A stretch of DNA of 10,000 nucleotides from Flavobacterium sp. (GCF_020217025.1 NZ_JAIWOF010000036.1:1-10000), one strand, 5' to 3'; numbered from the stretch's first letter, positions 1 to 7,298 are shown. A program made the numbers and translations. Notes: a model not told the origin generated them from the letters alone.

Positions 1-48
1 CAAAAATCCGAACAATAAAGCAATATATAAGTAAAGTTTCTTTTTCAT
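1..48 (-). CDS. N-terminal fragment of a membrane or exported protein downstream of DUF58 (partial, off left edge)
   Basis: Only the first 16 codons are inside the window (MKKKLYLYIALLFGFL): a lysine-rich start followed by a hydrophobic stretch, as in a signal peptide or membrane anchor. The ATG lies 5 bases after the TAA of the DUF58 gene on the same strand, so the two are almost certainly co-transcribed. In Flavobacteriaceae, moxR-DUF58 pairs are usually followed by a small membrane or exported protein and then by BatA/BatB VWA membrane proteins, so this is probably the next member of that operon. The fragment is too short to name a family. Confidence 0.6.
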   Translation of the reverse strand, partial: MKKKLYLYIALLFGFL

Positions 49-53
49 TTTTC

Positions 54-920
54 TTAATTACGCGCTTTAAAATAACCTAATAATTTGGTTACATAGCTTT
101 CATCAACTCTCGAACTAATCGTACCCGCTCCACATTTTGAAAAAATATCCTTGAAATAATTTACGTTTTCACGATAGTATTTTTCATAATCCATTCGCAC
201 TTTATTGGATGTGGTATCAACCAAAAGTATTTCGCCTGTTTCGGCATCTAGCATATTTACTACTCCAATGTTTGGAATGCTTTCTTCTCTTTGGTCAAAC
301 ACTCGAATTCCAGTTACATCATGACGTTTTGAAGCGATTTTCAGCGTGTGTTCGTAGTCTTTCACCATGAAATCGGAAATTAAAAACACAATGGCTTTCT
401 TTTTCAAAACACTTGATAAATATTTCAAAGCTTGCGATAAATCGGTTTTTTTGCTTTTCGATTCGAATTCGATTAACTCGCGAATGATTCGTAAAACGTG
501 CGATTTTCCTTTTTTAGGCGGAATAAACAATTCGATTTGGTCCGAAAACAAAAGCAAACCTATTTTATCATTATTTTGAGTCGCCGAAAACGCTAATGTG
601 GCAGCGATTTCAGTAATCATATCGCGTTTTAACTGATTTTTTGTACCAAAACTTTCCGAACCTGAAATATCGACCATCAACATCATGGTTAATTCGCGTT
701 CTTCTTCAAATACTTTTACGAAAGGCTCGTTGTAGCGTGCCGTTACATTCCAATCGATAGCTCTTACGTCATCACCATATTGGTATTGGCGCACTTCAGA
801 AAACGTCATCCCGCGTCCTTTAAAAGACGTGTGATATTCTCCCGAAAAGATGTGATCACTCAATCTTCGGGTTTTGATTTCAATTTTTCGAACTTTCTTT
901 AGAATTTCTTTGGTATCCAT
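54..920 (-). CDS. DUF58 domain protein with VWA-like fold (Bat/MoxR operon)
   Basis: A 288-residue protein of the DUF58 family, the usual partner of MoxR AAA+ ATPases. The family signature is clear at about residues 44-62 (RQYQYGDDVRAIDWNVTAR). It is followed by a VWA-like domain with the metal-site motif DISGS at 84-88, a strand containing GLLLFSD near 121-127, and FLISDF at 179-184. No transmembrane segment is seen, so it is probably cytoplasmic or peripheral. The length is normal for the short bacteroidal form. It lies 78 bp downstream of moxR on the same strand, and the next gene begins 5 bp after its stop. MoxR/DUF58/Bat operons are thought to act in metal insertion, complex maturation or envelope stress; the exact function is not established. 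The ATG at 920 sits just after a 7-bp tandem repeat rather than a Shine-Dalgarno site. Confidence 0.93.
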   Translation of the reverse strand: MDTKEILKKVRKIEIKTRRLSDHIFSGEYHTSFKGRGMTFSEVRQYQYGDDVRAIDWNVTARYNEPFVKVFEEERELTMMLMVDISGSESFGTKNQLKRDMITEIAATLAFSATQNNDKIGLLLFSDQIELFIPPKKGKSHVLRIIRELIEFESKSKKTDLSQALKYLSSVLKKKAIVFLISDFMVKDYEHTLKIASKRHDVTGIRVFDQREESIPNIGVVNMLDAETGEILLVDTTSNKVRMDYEKYYRENVNYFKDIFSKCGAGTISSRVDESYVTKLLGYFKARN

Positions 921-925
921 TTTTA

Positions 926-960
926 AAAGGTAAAGGGTAAAAGGTAAAAGGTAAAAGACA
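926..960. repeat. Tandem 7-bp repeat (AAAGGTA) in the leader of the DUF58 gene
   Basis: Four consecutive 7-bp units are seen on the plus strand: AAAGGTA, AAGGGTA, AAAGGTA, AAAGGTA. A decayed fifth unit (AAAGACA) follows. On the coding strand these read as TACCTTT units ending 5 bases before the DUF58 ATG, so they occupy most of the translation-initiation region. A role is not evident. Confidence 0.75.
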
Positions 961-1000
961 CTTTACTAATGCCTAATCACTATTCCCTAATCACTTTTTT
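961..1000. repeat. Dispersed intergenic repeat with two CCTAATCACT units
   Basis: The moxR-DUF58 gap contains CCTAATCACT at 972-981 and again at 986-995, 14 bp apart; the second copy runs into a T-tract that overlaps the moxR stop codon. The same CTAATCACTTTTT sequence recurs at 3101-3113 in an unrelated gap, which marks it as a dispersed intergenic repeat rather than an operon-specific site. Confidence 0.6.
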
Positions 1001-2003
1001 AAGGTACTTCAACTTCGTTAACAATTCTGCTAATAATGTCTTCTGTGGTTACATTTTCGGCTTCAGCTTCGTAGGTGATTCCGATTCTGTGACGTAATAC
1101 ATCGTATACTACAGCACGAACGTCTTCTGGAATTACATAACCTCTACGTTTGATGAAAGCGTAACATTTAGCAGCGGTTGCTAAGTTGATACTTCCACGA
1201 GGCGAAGCTCCGAAACTGATTAATGGTTTTAGACTTTCTAATTTATATTTTTCTGGATAACGCGTTGCGAAAATTAAATCTAAGATGTATTTTTCGATTT
1301 TTTCGTCCATGTATACTTCACGAACGGCTTCTTGTGCTCTTAGAATTTGGTCTAACGAAACCACTTCATTTACTTTTTCGTAAGCACCTTTTAAGTTTTG
1401 ACGAATTACCAAGCGCTCGTCTTCCATTTTTGGATAATCGATAACCACTTTCAACATGAAACGGTCAACTTGTGCTTCTGGTAATGGATAAGTTCCTTCT
1501 TGGTCAACAGGATTTTGCGTTGCCATTACTAAGAACGGTTTGTCTAACTTAAACGTTTCATCACCAATGGTTACTTGCTTTTCTTGCATGGCTTCTAACA
1601 AAGCAGATTGCACTTTTGCTGGCGCACGGTTAATCTCATCAGCTAATACGAAGTTGGCGAAAATAGGTCCTTTACGAATGGTAAAGTCGTTTTGTTTGAT
1701 GTTATAAATCATTGTTCCAACTACATCGGCTGGCAATAAATCGGGTGTAAACTGAATACGGCTGAATGAACCGTGAACGGCTTGAGAAAGCGTATTAATG
1801 GCTAAGGTTTTTGCTAATCCAGGAACTCCTTCCAATAAAATATGTCCTTGACCCAACAAACCTATTAATAATCGCTCGACCATGTGTTTTTGACCTACGA
1901 TTACCTTATTCATTTCCATTGTAAGTAAGTCTATAAAAGCACTTTCTCTTTCAATCTTTTCATTAATTGCTCTAATGTCTAAGGTTGATGTATTTTCTTC
2001 CAT
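999..2003 (-). CDS. moxR: MoxR family AAA+ ATPase
   Basis: A 334-residue chaperone-type ATPase of the MoxR (AAA_3) family. The Walker A motif is GVPGLAKT at 59-66 (K65, T66). Walker B is FVLADE at 118-123. Sensor 1 is ATQNP at 161-165. The arginine finger is in EAQVDRF at 176-182 (R181). Sensor 2 is SFGASPRG at 263-270 (R269). The C-terminal AAA lid covers about 270-330. All catalytic residues are present and the length is normal. MoxR ATPases are thought to remodel or load cofactors into VWA-containing partners; the DUF58 gene downstream is the expected partner. The ATG at 2003 begins MEENTSTLDI, and the gene is divergent from the aldo/keto reductase across a 176-bp gap. No convincing -33/-7 promoter pair was found for it. 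Confidence 0.95.
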   Translation of the reverse strand: MEENTSTLDIRAINEKIERESAFIDLLTMEMNKVIVGQKHMVERLLIGLLGQGHILLEGVPGLAKTLAINTLSQAVHGSFSRIQFTPDLLPADVVGTMIYNIKQNDFTIRKGPIFANFVLADEINRAPAKVQSALLEAMQEKQVTIGDETFKLDKPFLVMATQNPVDQEGTYPLPEAQVDRFMLKVVIDYPKMEDERLVIRQNLKGAYEKVNEVVSLDQILRAQEAVREVYMDEKIEKYILDLIFATRYPEKYKLESLKPLISFGASPRGSINLATAAKCYAFIKRRGYVIPEDVRAVVYDVLRHRIGITYEAEAENVTTEDIISRIVNEVEVP

Positions 2004-2179
2004 TTTATGATTGTATTTGGCGGTGTGAAATTAACAACATTTTTTAACACTGCAAATTGAAATTTTTTTTAGTTTTAACTTGTTAACATTGCGTTAAAAA
2101 TGCATAAAAAAGGTTGATTTTATGAGTGTTTTATGATTCTATTTTATAATTTTAAGAAAAAATTAAAAACACAACAAAT

Positions 2180-3052
2180 ATGTCAGTACAATTATCCCCT
2201 ATTATTGCTGGAGTTATGAATTGGGGTGTTTGGGATAAAAACCTAAATACCAATGAGTTTACTCACTTAATTAATTTATTCATAGAAAACGGAATCACCA
2301 CTTTTGATCATGCCGATATTTATGGAGGTTATACAACAGAGGCTTCATTTGGAAAAGCGCTTTCTGAAAGTAAGATAGATCGCAAAAAAATTCAATTAAT
2401 TACCAAATGTGGCATTCAATATGTTTCAGAAAACAGACCTAATAATTCAATTAAACATTACGAATATTCGAAAGATTATATTATTTGGTCTGTCGAAAAT
2501 TCGTTGAAAAATTTACAAACCGATTATTTGGATGTTTTTTTACTTCACCGCCCAAGTCCGTTAATGCAAGCTGATGAAATTGCGGAAGCGGTTTCGAAAT
2601 TAAAAGCAGATGGAAAAATTCTATCTTTTGGAGTTTCTAATTTTACGTCATCTCAAACCGAATTATTGCGTCAGAAAACGGATGTTTCTTTTAATCAGGT
2701 ACAATTTTCCGCAACGCATCATGAAGCTATGTTAGATGGAAGTTTCGATTACATGCAAATCCACAATATCAAACCGATGGCATGGAATCCGTTAGGAACC
2801 GTTTTTAGGGAAAATACCGACCAAACTTTTAGATTACGTCAACTTTTGGCTAAGTTAGTTGAGAAATATCACATTGGTTCTGATATTATTTTATTGGCTT
2901 GGATTATGCAACATCCTGCTGGAATTTCTCCAGTGGCAGGAACGGTTAATTCAGGAAGAATTCAGCAATTGATGAAAGCAAAATCGTTAGTTTTAGACAA
3001 GCAAGATTGGTTTGCTATCTGGACAGAAAGTATGGGGCATAAAGTGCCTTAA
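2180..3052 (+). CDS. ydhF: YdhF-type aldo/keto reductase
   Basis: A 290-residue NAD(P)H-dependent oxidoreductase of the aldo/keto reductase superfamily (TIM barrel, cytoplasmic). The catalytic tetrad is in place: D43 and Y48 in TFDHADIYGGY, K76 in LITKCG, and H123 in LLHRP. GVSNFT at 151-156 and the substrate-loop segment PMAWNPLG at 199-206 are family hallmarks. DHADIYGGY, the KCGI stretch, HRPSPLM and a C-terminus ending in VP recall E. coli YdhF, so assignment to that subfamily is fairly secure; the physiological substrate is unknown. The ATG at 2180 is followed directly by the conserved N-terminal strand. The gene stands alone, with a long hairpin after its stop. Confidence 0.93.
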   Translation: MSVQLSPIIAGVMNWGVWDKNLNTNEFTHLINLFIENGITTFDHADIYGGYTTEASFGKALSESKIDRKKIQLITKCGIQYVSENRPNNSIKHYEYSKDYIIWSVENSLKNLQTDYLDVFLLHRPSPLMQADEIAEAVSKLKADGKILSFGVSNFTSSQTELLRQKTDVSFNQVQFSATHHEAMLDGSFDYMQIHNIKPMAWNPLGTVFRENTDQTFRLRQLLAKLVEKYHIGSDIILLAWIMQHPAGISPVAGTVNSGRIQQLMKAKSLVLDKQDWFAIWTESMGHKVP

Positions 3053-3063
3053 AAAGAGTAATT

Positions 3064-3116
3064 AGTGAAAAGTGATTAGTAAAAAGTCCATTTTTTTATG
3101 CTAATCACTTTTTACT
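3064..3116. repeat. Long intergenic hairpin built from AGTGATTAG-type repeat
   Basis: Bases 3064-3079 and 3101-3116 form a 16-bp inverted repeat with one G-U pair (core AAAAGTGATTAG / CTAATCACTTTT). Inside the loop, TAAAAA at 3080-3085 can pair with TTTTTA at 3093-3098, lengthening the stem. It lies just after the aldo/keto reductase stop and ends 20 bp before the next ATG. It could act as a weak bidirectional terminator, but its GC-poor stem and its match to the 961-1000 repeat suggest a dispersed element. Confidence 0.65.
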
Positions 3117-3136
3117 TGTAACCATTTACTAAAAAA

Positions 3137-4276
3137 ATGATCAACAAGCGCTTACTTATCAAAAATCTCTTAGCTCATCATGATGAGAACAGTTTTTATG
3201 ATAAGAAGCGCCAGTTGAATTTACACACTAAAGAAGGAAAAGCAAAATTCTTAAAACACATTTGTGCACTTTCCAATTCTAATCCAAGTAACAATTCTTA
3301 TATTGTGGTGGGTGTGGAAGATGAAACCAATGAAATCGTTGGGGATGATTTTTTTGATGATAGTAGGATTCAGAATTTAGTAAATGCCTTTTTAGAAAAT
3401 CCGCCAAAAATTCAGTACGAAAATGTGCCTTTTCCGAACCTTCCAAAAGATAAAGTGGTGGGATTAGTGACGATTAAACCGAAATCAAAAAATTCATATT
3501 TCAAAAAAGGTATTCACACCATTGAAGCAAACTCCTATTTCGTAAGAAAAGGGAGTAATACTTCGCCTACGACTGACAAAATTCCGTATTCGAAACAAAA
3601 TGTGGAAACGGTTATTAGTATTGAAAATAGCTCTCGTAATAGCATTGAACATACCTTAGAAAGCGTTTTAGATTTCATCAACAATCGCCATAAAGATTTG
3701 CCTTCAAAATACAAAGTTTTTAAAGAATTATTTGTGGTTTGTTGGGCTGGAAATAAGAAAAAAGTTCGGGATAAAGAGTATTATTCTAGAGTGGATATTG
3801 AGTTGGTCAACGAACAGGTAAAACTGTTTTATTCGGCTTTAGACGAGGTTAGTATTGACTATGATGAAAGTAGTTTTTCGATTACCGAATACATTTCACT
3901 TGGATTAAATGATAAAACGAGTTATTATCCGTTTGAAAAAGTAACCTTAACTTTTTTTGACAATGGTTATTACAAAATAAATTCAGAAATGTTATTTGAA
4001 CCACCGCAATACAACCGAAAAATGTTGTATCATATTTACAATTCCAATTTGGTACTATTAGGAAAACTTCAAAAAGGATTACTATTAAACGATTCTGAAA
4101 AGCGAGATTTGGAGAACTTACCTCACATTATGATGATTTGCTATTTGAATGGTTTTGATGAAGCAAAGCAAAAATTAATTGATTCAAAACCGTACTTAAA
4201 ATTACTTGAAAATCCTTTAATCTACGTGTCTTTTAAAGAAGTGATGCGGATTTTAAGAAAAATGAAATACGACTAA
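3137..4276 (+). CDS. AlbA_2 (Schlafen-type) domain protein, function unknown
   Basis: A 379-residue protein whose N-terminal part (about 17-147) resembles the AlbA_2 domain, known as the putative DNA-binding domain of divergent AAA_4 proteins and related to the Schlafen core. The features seen are the ENSFYDKKRQL block at 17-27, the SYIVVGVEDETNEIVGDD strand-turn at 54-71, a following helix with NPPKI at 88-92, and SYFVRKGSNTSPTT at 133-146. The C-terminal part (about 170-379) shows no motif I recognise and has no Walker motifs, helicase or winged-helix segment. AlbA_2 proteins bind nucleic acid and some Schlafen relatives are RNA nucleases; whether this one cleaves anything cannot be told. 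The gene converges on the small membrane-protein gene, and the two stop codons overlap by 4 bp. Confidence 0.8.
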   Translation: MINKRLLIKNLLAHHDENSFYDKKRQLNLHTKEGKAKFLKHICALSNSNPSNNSYIVVGVEDETNEIVGDDFFDDSRIQNLVNAFLENPPKIQYENVPFPNLPKDKVVGLVTIKPKSKNSYFKKGIHTIEANSYFVRKGSNTSPTTDKIPYSKQNVETVISIENSSRNSIEHTLESVLDFINNRHKDLPSKYKVFKELFVVCWAGNKKKVRDKEYYSRVDIELVNEQVKLFYSALDEVSIDYDESSFSITEYISLGLNDKTSYYPFEKVTLTFFDNGYYKINSEMLFEPPQYNRKMLYHIYNSNLVLLGKLQKGLLLNDSEKRDLENLPHIMMICYLNGFDEAKQKLIDSKPYLKLLENPLIYVSFKEVMRILRKMKYD

Positions 4277-4500
4277 TACAATTTTTTATTTTTTATAAAA
4301 AGTATCAATGCCAAATAGGAAACGAAAAGAAAAACACCTAAAATGTAAATCAGTTCAAATTGCGCATGATATCCAATACATTTAGATAAAAATGTACTAC
4401 TTTCAAAAAACAATGTGTTGTATGTTAAATCGGCTACAGTATATAGCCAAACCAAACTCAGAAACAACAAAAACAGCAAGATTTTAGTATATAGTTTCAT
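4273..4500 (-). CDS. Small two-helix membrane protein
   Basis: A 75-residue protein with two strongly hydrophobic stretches, about 5-22 and 48-70, joined by a polar loop (23-47) and ending in the basic tail KNKKLY. This suggests a hairpin inner-membrane protein. No family is recognised. The stop (TAG) overlaps the convergent AlbA_2 gene by 4 bp. The ATG at 4500 follows AAAAAGG. The 5' region carries a -7-like box and, 19 bp further upstream, a copy of the 35-bp element that also precedes the lipoprotein gene at 7735, so it is probably controlled together with the signalling cluster on its right. It could be an output or an accessory protein of that two-component system; this is inference. Confidence 0.7.
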   Translation of the reverse strand: MKLYTKILLFLLFLSLVWLYTVADLTYNTLFFESSTFLSKCIGYHAQFELIYILGVFLFVSYLALILFIKNKKLY

Positions 4501-4525
4501 CCTTTTTATTATTTAAATTACAATG

Positions 4526-4533
4526 TAAAGGTA
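4526..4533 (-). promoter_or_regulatory. Candidate -7 box ahead of the small membrane protein
   Basis: On the minus strand the sequence reads TACCTTTA, seven of eight matches to the Bacteroidota -7 consensus TAnnTTTG. It lies about 25 bp before the ATG at 4500 and exactly 19 bp downstream of the repeated 19-bp core. No TTG is present at the normal -33 spacing, as would be expected for an activator-dependent promoter. The same arrangement is seen at 7796-7841. Confidence 0.5.
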
Positions 4534-4552
4534 AGGACGCTTTTTGGTTGGG

Positions 4553-4587
4553 TTGCTGTAGTTTTTCTGCACATTTTGTTAAAATTT
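4553..4587 (-). promoter_or_regulatory. 35-bp repeated element, copy 1 (candidate operator)
   Basis: The core TTGCTGTAGTTTTTCTGCA (plus strand, 4553-4571) is identical to 7823-7841. Similarity continues over the next 16 bases, giving 31 of 35 identical positions, and then stops. The core holds a direct repeat, CTGTA at 4556 and CTGCA at 4567, with an 11-bp period of about one helical turn. It lies between the response-regulator stop codon and the small membrane-protein gene. The adjacent response regulator is the obvious candidate to bind it, but this is inferred from position only. Confidence 0.6.
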
Positions 4588-5246
4588 CATATTAAGCCTC
4601 TTTTTTTTGCTTCTTTAATAATGTCTTCGTCAGAACCTTTTTCAATATTAAAAAACTCTTTTATATGGGCTTTTCTTTTGTCGATGGCACTCAATGTAAT
4701 ATTAATATGCTCTGGCATGTTTTTGGTTTTTATGCCTTGCGCCAAAAGCGTTATAATTTGTTGGTAATACTCATCTAACAAAAACTCATTTGCCATTAAT
4801 TCATTAATGTTTTGTTGCACTGTGCGACTTTTATATTTATCACCATTCATAATTTGATTAAATGCAGTTAAAAGTTCTTGGGCAGAAAAATCACTTTTAA
4901 CTAAGAAGCCTTCGGGTTCAATTTCTCTATGAATTTTATACAATAAAAAGGCTTCAACATGTGATGTTAGAATTATAATTTTAGTTGTAGGCATGTAATT
5001 CCTAACTAATCTTGCTAAATCATGTCCGGAATAAATTTTTTGTTCTGGAAAGGCTGGCAAACTCAAATCGATAAAAACCACATCGTAAGCGGATAGGTTT
5101 TGATTATCAGCTATTAAATAATAAGCGCTTTCGCAATTATAAGCTGGTGTAACATTAATTTCACAATCCAAATCGTTAAAAGAAAGAATGCTTTTATATC
5201 CTTCTATCATGGAAGGATGGTCATCAATCATTAATACATTTAGCAT
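4587..5246 (-). CDS. Response regulator, NarL/LuxR type
   Basis: A 219-residue two-component response regulator, counted from the ATG at 5246. The N-terminal receiver domain (about 1-130) has the acidic pair D8-D9 (LMIDDHP), the phosphoacceptor D60 in VVFIDLSLP, the switch residues T94-S95 in IILTSH, and K117 in FLVKSD. The C-terminal part (about 158-219) is a divergent LuxR-type helix-turn-helix (ITLLAQGIKTKNMPEHINI, then a recognition helix near 185-200). It is encoded 24 bp downstream of the sensor kinase and is surely its partner. An in-frame TTG at 5258 would add four residues (METK); the ATG is preferred because MLNVLMIDDHP is the usual family start. It should be a cytoplasmic DNA-binding transcription factor; its likely targets are the two copies of the 35-bp element flanking this locus. 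Confidence 0.93.
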   Translation of the reverse strand: MLNVLMIDDHPSMIEGYKSILSFNDLDCEINVTPAYNCESAYYLIADNQNLSAYDVVFIDLSLPAFPEQKIYSGHDLARLVRNYMPTTKIIILTSHVEAFLLYKIHREIEPEGFLVKSDFSAQELLTAFNQIMNGDKYKSRTVQQNINELMANEFLLDEYYQQIITLLAQGIKTKNMPEHINITLSAIDKRKAHIKEFFNIEKGSDEDIIKEAKKRGLI

Positions 5247-5270
5247 TTTAGTTTCCAAAATTCTTATTTT

Positions 5271-7277
5271 TTATAATTTAACTTTTAAAGATACTTTAGT
5301 TCCTTTATTTATCTCAGATGAAATCTTTATTCGTCCGTTTATTGATTCTGCTCGACTTTCCATATTTTTTAGTCCAATTCCTGATTTTAATTTTGAAACC
5401 TTAAAACCAATACCATCATCCTTTATAGACAAATATAAAAAACCTTCATCAATGCTTAAACTCAACGAAATCATTGAAGCATTAGCGTGTTTGTTGATGT
5501 TATTTAACGATTCTTGAATAATTCTATAGACATTCATTTTTATTAAAGCAGAAATCATTTCAATCGTCTCGTCAGGAGTTATTACAAATTCGCATTGGGT
5601 TTGATAAGTTTCTTTTTGATTCTGAATCAATTGCTCTAAAATACTTCTGTAATTGCCCTTGTTGAGAAAGGATTCGAAATTTAATTCATGAGCAACCGTT
5701 CGTATTTCGCTTTCGACACTTTGAATTTTATCTATATATTCAATACTTCTTTTTATAACGGTTTCATCAGGTTTTTGAGTTAAAGCAAACAAATTGAATC
5801 GAATGCTAGCCAATTTGTTTAGAATGTTATCATGAAGATCTTGTGAAATTCGCAACTGTTCTTTCTTTTTAGCTTCTTCTAACTCTTCTTGTTTGTCAAG
5901 CATCAATTTATAAATCTCTTCATTTGTCTTCTGCTGTTCTTGACTAAATAATAATTCTCTATGCTTACTTCTTTGATAAAGGATAATATAAAACAATATC
6001 CCAAAAGAAATAACAAGCAAAGAAGAAATCAAAATAATTCGAAAACGATTTGAAATAGCTTCTTTCTCTACAATAATTTCATCTGTTTCAAATTCAATTC
6101 TTGCTAATTTATTTCGTGTTAAGCGCTCTTGTCGCTGTAAACTATCGCTAATTTTTATATATTCCTTAGCGTATTTTAAACCTTCTTTAGGTTTTAATTC
6201 AGTGTAGAAATCAAGTGTTTGTAAAAGTTCTTTATTGTACTTCGACTCTTTAGCTAAACGATTGGCTTCTTCGTTGTACTTAAGCGCAATTATAGTGTCA
6301 TTTTTAGATAAAAAATATTCAACAAGGTGAACTCTAATGTTTATTTTACTGTAAATATCATCGATTTCATCTCCAAGATCTAATGCTGTTTTAAATCCAC
6401 TCAATCCTTCGTTTTTATTAATTTTGAAACGAGAATACGCATAATTATCAACTAATGAAATGTATAATACCGGTTGCATTTCTTTGAGATTATTAATTTT
6501 TAATCCTTCTGCAAAAATTTCACCAGCTTCTTTAAACTTACCTAAATTTAAATATACAAAACCAATATTATTTATGGCTTGAGCTTGTAAAATAGGCTTG
6601 TAATTTTCATTCTTTATGTTCTTAATTTGTGATAAGGATTTTTGATGATATTCTAATGCTTTTTCATAATTTCCTAATCCAGATAATGAAATTCCTAAAT
6701 TTACAAAACACTCATAAATCAACTCTTGATCTTTAATCTCGGTGGCAACATTTAAAACTTTAACCGTCTCTATCTCACTACCTATAAAATCTTTTTCATA
6801 GGATAAAATATAGGCTTTATGTAATTTTGTACTTGCTAAATTAGGCTTGTCATTTAAATTTTCATATTTCTTTTCAGCCTCTAAATAATAATAGTAAGCA
6901 CTATCATTTTTTGAAGTAGAAAAATAATAATCTCCTAAATAATATTCTGCTCTTGCAATATTTAGTGAGTCCTTTTTAGATTTAGAAATTTCTAAAACTT
7001 TATTTGTTATTTCTTTATATTTCTCATATTCTAAAACTCCAAAATAGCGATTGGCTATTTTAAAATAGTTCTTTATTTTTAGTGAGTCGGAATAATTTGA
7101 ATTGTCAATTAGTTGCTCTATCGAATCGATAAATTTCAAACGAGTGACTTTATCCAAATTAACATTTGAACTATTTTCAAAATACGCATCTAATTTTTTT
7201 TGATCTATAGCCCTATCCTCATTTGAATTACATCCAATGAGAAAAAAGAGACCAAATAAAATTATAACCTGTTTCAA
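5271..7277 (-). CDS. TPR-containing sensor histidine kinase, NarL/DegS type (HisKA_3)
   Basis: A 668-residue sensor kinase. It begins with a lipoprotein-type signal ending in LIGC (C16), followed by a long helical region with tetratricopeptide-like repeats (about 60-380; clearest near 187-260, e.g. NLGISLSGLGNYEKALEYHQKSL), one transmembrane helix at about 413-434, and a coiled-coil linker (440-475). The HisKA_3 domain carries phospho-acceptor H482 in DLHDNILNKL. The HATPase_c domain has an N-box (IIQESLNNINKHA, 586-598), DDGIGF at 620-625 and GIGLKNM at 633-639. All catalytic motifs are intact. The TPR region should face the periplasm and act as the sensor, plausibly for a peptide or protein. 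The start is TTG at 7277, because TAA lies directly before it in frame and the signal peptide requires this start. The partner regulator gene follows after 24 bp; two small exported-protein genes precede it. Confidence 0.93.
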   Translation of the reverse strand: MKQVIILFGLFFLIGCNSNEDRAIDQKKLDAYFENSSNVNLDKVTRLKFIDSIEQLIDNSNYSDSLKIKNYFKIANRYFGVLEYEKYKEITNKVLEISKSKKDSLNIARAEYYLGDYYFSTSKNDSAYYYYLEAEKKYENLNDKPNLASTKLHKAYILSYEKDFIGSEIETVKVLNVATEIKDQELIYECFVNLGISLSGLGNYEKALEYHQKSLSQIKNIKNENYKPILQAQAINNIGFVYLNLGKFKEAGEIFAEGLKINNLKEMQPVLYISLVDNYAYSRFKINKNEGLSGFKTALDLGDEIDDIYSKINIRVHLVEYFLSKNDTIIALKYNEEANRLAKESKYNKELLQTLDFYTELKPKEGLKYAKEYIKISDSLQRQERLTRNKLARIEFETDEIIVEKEAISNRFRIILISSLLVISFGILFYIILYQRSKHRELLFSQEQQKTNEEIYKLMLDKQEELEEAKKKEQLRISQDLHDNILNKLASIRFNLFALTQKPDETVIKRSIEYIDKIQSVESEIRTVAHELNFESFLNKGNYRSILEQLIQNQKETYQTQCEFVITPDETIEMISALIKMNVYRIIQESLNNINKHANASMISLSLSIDEGFLYLSIKDDGIGFKVSKLKSGIGLKNMESRAESINGRIKISSEINKGTKVSLKVKL

Positions 7278-7295
7278 TTAAAATAATTTACTCAT
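7278..7295 (-). other. Five-codon upstream ORF (MSKLF-stop) abutting the kinase TTG start
   Basis: ATG at 7295 opens MSKLF and ends in TAA at 7280-7278. The kinase TTG follows as the very next codon in the same frame. Either this is a leader peptide with re-initiation at TTG, or the TAA is a nonsense change in a kinase that originally began at this ATG: reading through would give a normal 22-residue lipoprotein signal. Confidence 0.45.
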
Positions 7296-7298
7296 AAA

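Noticed and set aside
367..579. Plus-strand open frame of 70 codons inside the DUF58 gene
   Set aside because: It is antisense to a clear DUF58 coding region, has no recognisable domain and no promoter or start context; it is a shadow of the real gene.
1223..1444. Plus-strand open frame of 73 codons inside moxR
   Set aside because: It is antisense to the conserved MoxR lid region and its Arg/Leu/Phe-rich composition is what reverse reading of that gene gives.
2053..2154. Possible promoters in the moxR/aldo-keto reductase divergent gap (minus TCAATTTG at 2053-2060; plus TAATTTTA at 2147-2154; TTG at 2114 with TATTTTAT at 2140)
   Set aside because: Each has one or two mismatches to TAnnTTTG and none combines with a TTG at proper spacing without further mismatch; in AT-rich DNA these are expected by chance.
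4576..4767. Plus-strand hydrophobic open frame opposite the response regulator 3' end
   Set aside because: Hydrophobicity comes from reverse reading of Lys/Glu-rich helix codons; it overlaps the coding HTH domain completely.
5188..5517. Plus-strand open frame of 109 codons across the kinase-regulator junction
   Set aside because: It is antisense to the HATPase_c end and the receiver-domain start, both strongly conserved; there is no independent support.
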